This document shows, piece after piece, positions 26,602-36,600 of a stretch of DNA of 38,401 nucleotides (its first letter is position 1; the number at the start of each line of letters is the position of its first letter). A program made the translations under genes and the position numbers. The notes beneath the pieces are model-generated. The model was not told the DNA's origin. It made no database searches and saw only the letters and a program-made list of their open reading frames with translations. The DNA is from Bordetella parapertussis (lineage in GTDB: Bacteria > Pseudomonadota > Gammaproteobacteria > Burkholderiales > Burkholderiaceae_C). The stretch lies in the NCBI GenBank assembly GCA_945861305.1, contig CAMATW010000026.1, positions 1 through 38,401 of the forward strand, read 5' to 3'.

Positions 26602-28224
26602 TTGGATATGCAGACTGGCCGTCCGGCCACCCTAAGCCCTCGCGGCATGGTCACCTCCCCCCACAGCTTGGCGTCGGCGGCTGGTGCCGATGTACTTCGC
26701 GCTGGTGGCTCGGCTGTTGATGCGGCCATTGCCACTGCTGCTGTTCTAGCCGTGATCTACCCCCACATGACGGGCATGGGCGGCGACGCTTTTTGGCTTA
26801 TCCATGATCCCAACACTGGGAAAGTGCGCCACCTTAACGGTGGCGGTCGGGCCGCCGTAAGCGCAGACCCCGCATTTTTCAAAAGCAAAGGCTTGAGCGA
26901 GGTGCCGTTTCGCGGCATTTGGCCTGCCACCTTGACCTCACCAGGGGCCGTATCCAGTTGGTGCGAAGCTCATAAGGCCTATGGCAAATTGGGTTTGCCG
27001 CGCATCTTGGCCGGCGCCATTGAATATGCCCACAACGGCTACCCCGTCAGCCAGCGCTTGGCGGGTTGGATGCAGCGCTCTCAAGCCGATTGCAGCGCCC
27101 AGCCAGGCTGGTCTGCGCTTTTCACGCCCGATGGCCAATTGCCCAGCACAGGCGACACACGCCGAAACCCTGCGTTGGCCAGAACCCTGCAAGCTGTTGC
27201 AGAACAAGGCCAAGCCGGTTTTTACCAAGGCGAAACAGGCAAAGCCTTGGCTGCACTGTCCAAGCAACACGGTGGTTTTTTCACTGCGGAGGACTTGATG
27301 CGGCAACAAGCCGAATGGGGCGAGCCGCTTGTGGGCAGTTACCGTGACCTGACGCTCTACCAAACCCCCGCACCCACCCAAGGCTTTACCGTCTTGCAAA
27401 TGCTCAAGTTGGTCGAGCCTTTTGAGTTACACAAAAAAGATTTTTTTGACCCCGAACGCATCCATCTGATGGTTCAAGCCAAGCAAATCAGCTACCACGA
27501 CCGTGACCGCTGGTTGGGCGACCCCACCTTCACCGATATGCCGATGGCGCAACTGCTAAGCGACGCTTACCTTGACCAGCGGCGCATGTTGATCAACCAT
27601 GAAAAGGCCTTGGCTTGGGACCAAGTGCCGTCTTACGGCAGTTTGCGCGGCGACACGGTGTACATCGCGGTGGTGGATGAACACGGCCAAGCGGTGTCTC
27701 TGATTCACAGCCTGTATGGCGCATTTGGCTCTGGCGTGGTCAGCCTCGACACCGGCGTGCTGCTGCAAAACCGCAGCGCCTATTTTTCTTTGCAAGACGG
27801 TCACCCCAATGTGCTGGCGCCAGGCAAGATTCCGATGCACACCTTGATTGCATCCATTGGTTTTCGCCAAAACAAGCTGTGGAGCGTCATGGGTTGTATG
27901 GGCGCCGATGGGCAACCGCAAATTCAATTTCAGACCTACAGCGCAATGATGGACCATGGCTTGGACATTCAACAGGCGGTAGAAGCACCGCGCTGGCTCT
28001 CGGGGCGCTTTGGTTTGGGCGAAGTACGCGACACCTTGCATGTGGAAAGCCGCTTGGGCAGCGCCAACCTTGACGCTTTGGCCGCCAAGGGCCACGTGCT
28101 CAACCGTTGGGGGCCTTGGAACGAGTTGGCCGGCCACGCCCACGGCATCACCTTAGAAGGACCGAAACAAACCCGCTTTGGCGGCAGCGACCCCCGTAGC
28201 GACGGCGCGGCGATTGGTTACTGA
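26602..28224 (+). CDS. gamma-glutamyltransferase family protein
   Basis: A 540-residue Ntn hydrolase of the gamma-glutamyltranspeptidase family, made as a precursor that cleaves itself. The new N-terminus should be T352 in the G-D-T-V-Y-I-A-V-V-D block, which aligns with the processing threonine of E. coli Ggt (T-T-H-Y-S-V-V-D). The N-terminal domain has G-G-S-A-V-D-A-A-I-A-T and M-T-G-M-G-G-D-A-F, also typical. The TTG start at 26602 is preceded by AGGAG with 6 bases of spacing, better than ATG at 26608. No signal peptide is visible, unlike the periplasmic Ggt of E. coli, so it may be cytoplasmic and act on another gamma-glutamyl or acyl substrate. Confidence 0.9.
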   Translation: MDMQTGRPATLSPRGMVTSPHSLASAAGADVLRAGGSAVDAAIATAAVLAVIYPHMTGMGGDAFWLIHDPNTGKVRHLNGGGRAAVSADPAFFKSKGLSEVPFRGIWPATLTSPGAVSSWCEAHKAYGKLGLPRILAGAIEYAHNGYPVSQRLAGWMQRSQADCSAQPGWSALFTPDGQLPSTGDTRRNPALARTLQAVAEQGQAGFYQGETGKALAALSKQHGGFFTAEDLMRQQAEWGEPLVGSYRDLTLYQTPAPTQGFTVLQMLKLVEPFELHKKDFFDPERIHLMVQAKQISYHDRDRWLGDPTFTDMPMAQLLSDAYLDQRRMLINHEKALAWDQVPSYGSLRGDTVYIAVVDEHGQAVSLIHSLYGAFGSGVVSLDTGVLLQNRSAYFSLQDGHPNVLAPGKIPMHTLIASIGFRQNKLWSVMGCMGADGQPQIQFQTYSAMMDHGLDIQQAVEAPRWLSGRFGLGEVRDTLHVESRLGSANLDALAAKGHVLNRWGPWNELAGHAHGITLEGPKQTRFGGSDPRSDGAAIGY

Positions 28225-28616
28225 GGTGGCGGACCTTCGCTCAAAGCCAAGCTGCACACAGCAGCCATCAAGTGCTTGTCAATGGTGTCCGCCTCGGCCT
28301 TGAGCCACTGCCCGTTGCCGCTGCGCCTTGCCACCAAGTTGCCTGTGGCCATGGGACCCGACATGGCATGGATTTGCATCACCCGCGCCTGACCTTGCTC
28401 ACAGTCATATTCTTCAACCGAGCGAAACGACTCGGTGCCTTGGCCATTGGATTTACCAAGATCGTTCAAGATCCAAGCGCGGCGATAGCCATTCATCATG
28501 CGCAGATTGTCTTTATCGACAAAAAAACGGGTTTGGGCAGCGTCGGAATGCACCAACTGCCACTCAGCATGGGCGGCAAAACCCAAAAAAATCAACAATA
28601 TCGGTATTTTTTTCAT
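28218..28616 (-). CDS. surface-adhesin protein E-like small secreted protein
   Basis: A 132-residue protein with a signal peptide (residues 1-17, cut before E-W). The mature part has the pattern of the Adhesin_E family: an initial W, a beta-strand with R-F-F-V-D-K-D-N-L-R, R-A-W-I-L-N-D, then S-V-E-E-Y-D-C-E and a second cysteine in A-A-V-C near the end. The two cysteines probably pair. In Haemophilus protein E this family binds host matrix proteins; in environmental bacteria the role is unknown. It converges on the glutamyltransferase gene (7-base overlap) and is divergent from the tpsBA operon across 69 bases. Confidence 0.72.
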   Translation of the reverse strand: MKKIPILLIFLGFAAHAEWQLVHSDAAQTRFFVDKDNLRMMNGYRRAWILNDLGKSNGQGTESFRSVEEYDCEQGQARVMQIHAMSGPMATGNLVARRSGNGQWLKAEADTIDKHLMAAVCSLALSEGPPPQ

Positions 28617-28685
28617 ATTTAGTGCTCTCAGATCTTCATTTTCCAGCGGGCGTGCCGAAACAAAGACTACCTGATTTTCTTTTCA
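28617..28685. promoter_or_regulatory. divergent gap between adhesin-E-like gene and tpsBA
   Basis: These 69 bases must carry the promoters of both divergent genes unless one starts inside a neighbour. I see no convincing -35/-10 pair on either strand and no clear inverted repeat. Assigned by position only. Confidence 0.3.
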
Positions 28686-30689
28686 GTGCTGATTCTCCAT
28701 GCCCGAAAGGTCTTTTTGCTGCGTTTTAACCCGTCCCGTTTGAAGGCCCTGCGCTCACCCCCCTTCAAGTCATGCCTGATTGGCTCACTTGCAGCCGCTG
28801 CGTGTCTTGCGCAGGCACAAACCAGCGCAGGTGCAGCAAGCCCTCCCGAGTTTCAGGCAATGGCTACCAGCAACGACGAATGGGTGCAGTTTCCACCGCG
28901 CCCAGGTGCGGCCGCCCCCAAGGTCCAAAGCGACAAGCCTAAAGCCGCTCGCAGCACACCCTCAGTCACACCGTCAACCGATGACGGCTGGATCAAGTTC
29001 CCGCCATTACCTCCACCTAAGACAGCTAACGAGGCCAAAAACGACGAAGTTGCCCCTGCGCAAGCGACTCCGACACCGACCCAAACCGTGACACCTGTCC
29101 CAGCACCTGCGCCTGCGGCAAGTGCCGTGCCAATCACCGAAACACCCAAGGTAGCCACTTCGACGCCGCCTGCGAACACCGAATTTGTCTTCAAAGCCTT
29201 CAAATTTGAAGGCAACAAGGTGTATTCCACCAAGCGCTTAGAACAACTGCTGAAAAAAGCTATTCCAAACGTTCAAGACTTGGCCGATTTGCAAAAAGCC
29301 GCCGACACGGTGGCGCAGCTTTACCAAAACGAAGGCGTTTTGGCTCGTGTGGATTTGTTGCCCCAAGACCTGACGGAAGGTGAGGTACTCATCACCATCA
29401 CCGAGGGCCAGTTTGCCAGCGCCAAGCTGGAAACCCCTAACAGCCCCAAACTACCTTATGACTATTTGGTCAAACTGGTGGAGACTGCCCAACCCAAAGG
29501 TGAAGCGGTACGCATGGGCCAGCTTGACCGCGCCACCTTGCTGTTGGGTGAGGTGCCTGGCGTTCAAGTCAATATGCGCTTGCGATCGGGGGAGAAAGAA
29601 GGCGAAACCGAGGCCTTGTTGCAAGTCGCTGAAGGCAAAGCTTGGGACGGCCAAGTCAGCTGGGATAACGCTGGCCCTGTCTCCACCGGCTTTAACCGTA
29701 TGAGCACCCAACTCAACCGCTACGGCGCTTTGGGTCGCGCAGACATCAGCAGCTTGCAGTTCATGCACAGCGACGGCACCGACTATTTGCGCTTGGCGTA
29801 CAGCGAACCATTGGGCTACTGGGGCAGTCGCTGGGGTGCGAATGCTTCAGTCAGCCGCTACAAGGTGGTGACCAATGACTATCTGTCACTTAATCCGCAA
29901 GGTCCTGCCAATAGTGTGGGGTTAGACATGACAGTGCCTTTGCTGCGAACCAGAACGACCAGTGCCAGCATGCAAGTCGCCTTGGATCGCAAGTTTTACC
30001 GAAACAATACCAATGCAGGCGTGGTTTCAGACTACTTCATGGATACGGTGACCACCAGCTTGCAAGCCAACCGCAGCGACGGATGGATGGGCGGGGGCGA
30101 GACCAGCGGGAGTGCGCAAGTCACCCGAGGCTTGGTAGATTTATCTGGCTCACCCAATGAAGCGAGTGACGCCAGTAGCAGCATGACCGCAGGACGCTTT
30201 ACCAAGCTGCGCTTAAGCCTGAACCGCCAACAAACTTTGAGTCCGACCACCCAGTTAGTGGGTTCTTACCAAATTCAAATGGCCAGCAAAAACTTAGACG
30301 GCAGTGAGAAATTTTCCTTAGGGGGTATGCAAGCGATTCGCGCTTACCCCTCTTCCGAAGCAAATGGCAACGCGGCCCAATTCCTGACCGTGGAATACCA
30401 AAAGACGCTCCATGTGCAGCAGTACCCGTTTAAACTCAGCGGATTTGTTGATACAGGCCGTGTCAACAAGCTAAAATTCAACACCGGTTCAGGCATCAAC
30501 ACCTACAGTTTGCAAGGCGCAGGCTTGTGGGTGGGTTCATCAATACCCAACCGCTGGGGACAAGCACAATGGCGCATGACTTGGGCTCACCGTATAGGCA
30601 ACAACCCAGCGGCGCAAGCCAACGGATTGGACCTTGATGGAACATTGCACAATGACCGTTTCTGGTTATCAGTGATACAGCAGTTTTAA
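28686..30689 (+). CDS. TpsB outer-membrane transporter (ShlB/FhaC/HecB family)
   Basis: A 667-residue transporter of the two-partner secretion type V system. A signal peptide lies near residues 25-45 (ends A-Q-A-Q). A long P/A/T-rich segment follows up to about residue 165 and carries two copies of W-[VI]-[QK]-F-P-P at W66 and W102. POTRA 1 (about 166-245) starts F-V-F-K-A-F-K-F-E-G-N, POTRA 2 ends near 330, and a 16-strand-type barrel fills the rest. The barrel includes the loop-6 motif I-R-A-Y with R552 and a C-terminal phenylalanine. The GTG at 28686 lacks a Shine-Dalgarno sequence. TTG at 28716 follows GAAAGG (28705-28710) and may be the true start. It should export the TpsA encoded 3 bases downstream. 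Confidence 0.92.
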   Translation: MLILHARKVFLLRFNPSRLKALRSPPFKSCLIGSLAAAACLAQAQTSAGAASPPEFQAMATSNDEWVQFPPRPGAAAPKVQSDKPKAARSTPSVTPSTDDGWIKFPPLPPPKTANEAKNDEVAPAQATPTPTQTVTPVPAPAPAASAVPITETPKVATSTPPANTEFVFKAFKFEGNKVYSTKRLEQLLKKAIPNVQDLADLQKAADTVAQLYQNEGVLARVDLLPQDLTEGEVLITITEGQFASAKLETPNSPKLPYDYLVKLVETAQPKGEAVRMGQLDRATLLLGEVPGVQVNMRLRSGEKEGETEALLQVAEGKAWDGQVSWDNAGPVSTGFNRMSTQLNRYGALGRADISSLQFMHSDGTDYLRLAYSEPLGYWGSRWGANASVSRYKVVTNDYLSLNPQGPANSVGLDMTVPLLRTRTTSASMQVALDRKFYRNNTNAGVVSDYFMDTVTTSLQANRSDGWMGGGETSGSAQVTRGLVDLSGSPNEASDASSSMTAGRFTKLRLSLNRQQTLSPTTQLVGSYQIQMASKNLDGSEKFSLGGMQAIRAYPSSEANGNAAQFLTVEYQKTLHVQQYPFKLSGFVDTGRVNKLKFNTGSGINTYSLQGAGLWVGSSIPNRWGQAQWRMTWAHRIGNNPAAQANGLDLDGTLHNDRFWLSVIQQF

Positions 30690-30692
30690 ACC

Positions 30693-33600
30693 ATGTCCAA
30701 ACCCTGCCCTTGCAATCTGCACACCTTGGCCTTGGCCACGGCTTTGCTGTGCCAAGGCGTTGTGTTCGCCCAAAGCCCACCTGCGCCCACGCAACTGCCC
30801 CAAGGCGGCAAGGTGGTGGGTGGGAGTGCTGCCATCAGCAGTACGGGCAACACCTTGACGGTGCAGCAAAGCAGCCAACGAGCTGCTATCGACTGGAATA
30901 CCTTCAACGTCGGCTCGGGCGCTCAGGTCAATTTCAACCAACCCAACGCCGCTTCCGTCACCCTCAACCGCGTTCTTGACAACAACCCCAGCCAAATCAT
31001 GGGGCGCATCAACGCCCCAGGCCAAGTCTTCATCGTCAACCCCAACGGCGTACTCTTCGGTGCCACCTCTCAGGTGGATGTCGGTGGTTTGCTTGTCACC
31101 ACCCACGGCATCAGCAACGCCGACTTCATGGCCGGCAAAAGCACCTTCGAGGGCAACGGCAAGTCCGCCAGCATCGTGAACCTTGGTTCGCTGCAAGCCT
31201 CTCTTGGCGGCTATATCGCCCTGCTCGCCCCTCAGGTACGCAACGAGGGCGTCATCATCGCCCGCGAAGGCACGGTCGCCATGGCCGCCGGCAACAAAAC
31301 CACCTTGGTCTTCAGCGGGCAAAGCCTGACCGCCTTGCAAATTGATGAAGGCGTGATGGATGCTTTGGTGGACAACAAACATGTGGTGCGAGCCGACGGC
31401 GGTTTGGTGGTGATCACCGCGCGCAGCGCCAGTGTCTTGATGGGCAGCGTGGTGAGAAACAGCGGCACGGTGCAAGCGCAAACCATTGCCAACAAGGGCG
31501 GTCGCATCATGCTCTTAGGTGACATGACTTCCGGCACCACCGAGGTCAGCGGCACCTTGGACGCCAGTGCGCCCAATGGCGGCGATGGCGGCTTCATCGA
31601 AACCTCGGCAGGCAAGGTGAAGATTGCCGATGAGGTGCGCATCACCACCTTGGCAGACCAAGGCAAAACCGGTAACTGGTTGGTGGATCCTGTGGACTTC
31701 ACCGTCGCCAGCTCGGGCGGCAACATGAGCAATACAGCCCTTCAAAACAGTTTGGCAACTTCAAACGTAGAGCTGCAAAGTGCCGCCGGTGCCACGGAGG
31801 GGTCTGGCGACATCAATATCAATGCCGATGTCAGCTGGACTTCCAACCAAACCTTGACATTGACCGCGTCAAATAACGTTAATGTAAATGCCCATCTCAG
31901 CGCCACAGGAAATAACGCCGGTTTGATCATCAAGCCCAAAACCACCCATACCGCAAGTAGTGTCACCCAAACAGCAACTGGCACGGGTGCATTTAATTTG
32001 CAAATAGGCAAGTCCATTACCCTGTCGGGCAGCAACCCCACGCTGTCCATCGCCGGGCAAAGCTATACCGTCATTAACAGTTTGGGAACCTATGCCAGTA
32101 CCACTTCAGGTACTTTGCAAGGGATAGAAGGCAATTTGTCGGGCTACTATGCCTTGGGCAGCGACATTAACGCCAGCGAGACTGCAACGTGGAACAGCGG
32201 CGCGGGGTTCAGACCCATTGCCTTCGGTGCCACAGGATTCAGCGGTACCTTCCAAGGCTTGGGTCACAACATCACCGGCTTGACGGTCAATCCTTCAGGC
32301 CTGACCTCGGTGGGCCTGTTTGGCAAAATCACCACCACCGCCAATGTTTCCAATGTGGGGCTGATAGGCGGCACCACCTCATCTGCCAACGCCACCAATA
32401 TTGGCGGATTGGTGGGCGTGAATGAAGGCGGCACCATCAACAAAAGTTTTAACACTGGAAGGGTGAATGCCAGTAATGCGGCAGCCGGTGTGGGTGGCTT
32501 GGTGGGCGGCAATGCCCCCTCCTTGGACACCACCGTTATCAACATCAGTAATTCCTATGCGACAGGTAATGTCTCCACTGGTGCAAACTCAGGTGCAATT
32601 GGGGGCTTGGTAGGGTATTCGAATGGCAAGATTTCCAATTCTTACGCTGAAGGCGGTGTGACTGCCGGCGCGAACACTGGCCAAAATTTGGATACCGACT
32701 CCAACGGTGTGGGTGGTTTGGCAGGCTATGCCTCAGGAACGGTTTCCAATTCATATGCCACGGGCGCTGTGCAAGTCACAGGGTCTACCAAACAAGTGGG
32801 CGGTTTCATGGGTTTAGGTAAAAACCTTACCCTCACCAACAGCTATGCCACGGGTAGCGTTACGGTGAATGGCACAGGCAGCCATATCGGTGGCTTTGTG
32901 GGAAACAACAGCAACTTAACCCTTACCAACGCATTCGCCACAGGCGAAGTCATTACTGGCGCGGGCTCCACCTTAGTAGGGGGCTTTATAGGTATCGCTA
33001 ATTCATTAACAACCAAAATCAAGAACGCATACGCCACGGGACGCGTGACCATTGGCGCAAGCCTAGGTGGCGGGGGATTTGCTGGAAGCGTTACTGGTGG
33101 AGCCACGATCAGCAACAGTTTTTGGAACACCGATACATTGCTGCTCGATAACAGCCCGGGAGTGTTAGGCAAAACCTCGGTACAACTCAGTGCTTCTGAC
33201 ATGCTGACAACCTCAAACTGGCAAAGCGAACGAATAAATCCTTCAGACTCTTCTTCGCCTCTGGTCTGGACCAAGGTCCCTGGCCAAAACAACAATTTCC
33301 CTGTCTTGGCCGTGGGTGCAAGCGTGCTGTATGCACGAGCCATCAACGGCAGCAGTACCTATGGCTCTGGCGCAACATTGACCTACAAGGTTTACAACAG
33401 CCAAAGCGGTGGCTCTGAAGCCATGGGTTATGTCTTTACCGGAACACCTGTGTGGAATTTTGGGGCTTCACCCAACACATTAACAGGCTCGACCATACCC
33501 GCCGCCACGGATGCAGGCACCTACAGCATCAGTTACAAAAGTGGCTTGACTTTCAGCAACAGCACGGCCATTCCCATTGCGGGTGCTGCTTCAAGTTGGA

Positions 33601-36600
33601 TCATCAATCCCAAGCCCTTGGGCGTCACCGTCACCAAGGTCTATGACGGCAACAATAGTTTCACGACTGGCTTTCAACTCTCAGGCATGATGCTGGGTCA
33701 ATCCGCACCCAGCGTCACCGGCACCACCACCATCGCCAGCAAAAATGTGGGCACTGCCAATGCCTTCTTGAGCAGCAGTTTGGCCCAAGCCAACCCCAAC
33801 TATGTTTTGACAGGCGCAGTGAGCGCTGAAATCACCCGCAAACAATTGGCGGCTACCGTGTCTGTTAATGACAAGACCTATGACGGCACCACTTCGGCGA
33901 CCCCTACCCTCAAAATCACCAGCGGCTTGTTAGGCAGCGAAACCATCAATGCCACCAGCACTGCCACCTTTGACAGCAAAAACGCGGGAGGCCGCACCGC
34001 CACCTTGAACAATGTGGTGCTGTCAGACGGCACTGGCGGCGGTTTGGCGGGTAATTACGTCTTAAGCATGAATGATGTTATCCCTTCCAATCTGGGAACT
34101 ACTGCCCAGATTAAGCCCAAAACCATACAGAAGTTAAATGTTTATGTGGCTGACAAAGCTTATGACGGCACCACCACAGCGGCTACACCCAACATTACCT
34201 TGGATAAGAATGATTTGGTGGGCAACGAAACCTTGACGGTCTCGGGCGTTGCGGAGTTCGACACCAACACGATTGGCAAAGACCGCCCCGTTAGCCTGAC
34301 AAATGTGAGTTTGGGCAATGGCAGCAACGGAGGCTTGGCCTCTAACTACAGCTTGCCCACAAAAATCGAAAAAACCAAGGCGGCGATGAACTACCCTGAT
34401 GTCAGCCGCACACCGCTGAACCTCAACAACGCCCAAATAACGGTATTGACACCCAACATGATCGCGTCGCTCACGCCGGCTCAAATGGCGTCATTGAGTC
34501 ATGCACAAATCCGCGTTTTAACGCCTTTGCAGTTGGGTGCGTTAAGCAGTCGTCAGTTGGCGATGTTGAGTGTGGACCAGTTTGCGGCGATGACGCCCGA
34601 GCAGTTGAACATCTTCACCCCCAGCATGATCGCATCGCTCACGCCAGCCCAAATGGCCTCATTGAGTCATGCACAAATCCGCGCTTTAACGCCTTTGCAG
34701 CTGGGTGCTTTAAGCAGTCGTCAGTTGGCGATGTTGAGTGTGGATCAGTTTGCGGCGATGACGCCCGAGCAGTTGAACATACTCACCTCTGATGCTTTGG
34801 AGAAGTCCACCAACAACCTACCAACTGCTTCAACCACCACCCGGCCCACTGCGTCCCCAGCGAGTGCTGCCAATGCAGCACGAACCACTGCTTTGAGCAA
34901 TGCCAATTTGACCGTCATCAGCAGCAAGCAAATGTCGCAACTCACCCCTGCGCAATTGCAAGCCATCTCCACGGCCACCTTCTCTGGTTTGAACCCCACG
35001 CAAGTAGCCAGCCTCACGGTAGAGCAGTTCCAGTTACTCAGCCCCAGCCAACTGCGCTCGCTCAGCACCGCCCACATCACCGCCTTAAACCCTGAGCAAC
35101 TCCAAGCCCTTTCCTCAACCCAGCTTAACTCGCTCACCCCCACCCAAGTGTCTGCTTTAAAGCTCAGCCAAGTCGAGGCTTTAAGCCCCACGCAGCTGAC
35201 CTCCTTGAACGAGGCGCAAATCGCCTCTCTCACCCCCTCACAACTGAGTGCCCTCACCCCCACCACCCTCAGCAAACTGCGTGAGAGCCAATTGCAGGCC
35301 TTGACCGCCAACCAAATGGCCACCCTCACCAACGCTCAGCTGACCTCGTTGAACAAGAGCCAGTTGCAGGGCTTGACTGCCAACCAGTTCAAGGCTTTGA
35401 CGCCTCAGCAAATCGCCGAACTCCCACCTGCGGTTTTCAAAGACTTGGTCAGCAGCAAGATCGCTTACATCAAGCCCCAGCAGCTCGCCGCTTTGAGCGA
35501 GAGCCAGATGAAGATGCTCTCAACCAGCCAGATCACGGAATTGATCGGCGAGCAGTTGCAAGCGCTCAACAACACCCAGCTGAACGTGCTCACCTCGGCG
35601 CAGATTCAGCGCTTGAAGTCCGAGCAGGTGCAAACCCTGCTACCCACCCAAGTTGCGGCTCTGAGCAACGACAAACTGCGTGTAGCCTTGAAGTCGCTCA
35701 CCACCGAACAGGTACAGGCCTTGACCCCCCAGCAAATCGCCAAGCTGGCTGTCACCGATGTCAACTTGCTTAACCCCCTGCAAGTGCAGTCGCTCTCGAG
35801 CGTGCAAATCGCCGCCATCGCTCCCGAGCTGGTGGCGCAGCTGAGCCGCTCTCAGCTGCGGGGCTTGCTGCCCAGCCAAGTCTCTGCCTTGCAACGCGAA
35901 CAGCTGCAGGCATTGACCCCCCCCCAAATCGTCGAGCTGCAGAATCTGCAACTCGCCGCCTTGAGCGACAAACAGCTCGCCTCCTTGCGCACAGACCAAA
36001 TTGCCTTGCTCAGCCCCAGACAGCAACAAGCCTTGTTGGTCGATCAACTCGCCTTGATCACCCCCGAACAGCGCAAAGCCTTCAACAACCCCTTGTTGGT
36101 GCCCCAGCCCATCACCGCGGCTGACCTCTCCATCGCCAAGACCTTGAACGCACTAACCCCCAGCGAAGTCACCCCCGACAAACTCACGGTGCTGACACCT
36201 CAGCAACTGCGCTTGGTAAGCGATGCGCAAATCAAGTCTTGGAACAAGGCGCAAATCAGCGGCTTAAGCCCCACCCAGCTACAAAGCTTGACTTCCGAGC
36301 AAATCGCCTCTGTCTCGCCCAGCGTCTTGGCAGGCTTGGACGCCAAGTTTGTACAGAACCTGCAGCCCAGCCAAGTCGCGGTGTTCACCCCAGCACAGCT
36401 CAAAGCCTTGTTACCCACACAGGTGCAGTTGCTCAGCCCCGCGGTAGTGGCGTCTCTCACCCCAGAAAAAATCAAGGCCTTATCGGTGCAGCAAACCAGT
36501 TCGCTGCAGAGCGCCCAAGTGCAAGCCCTATCCAAGGCGCAGCTCCAAGCCATGAGCCAAGAGCAGGTGAGCAACCTCAACCCGCTGCAACTCGCCACCC

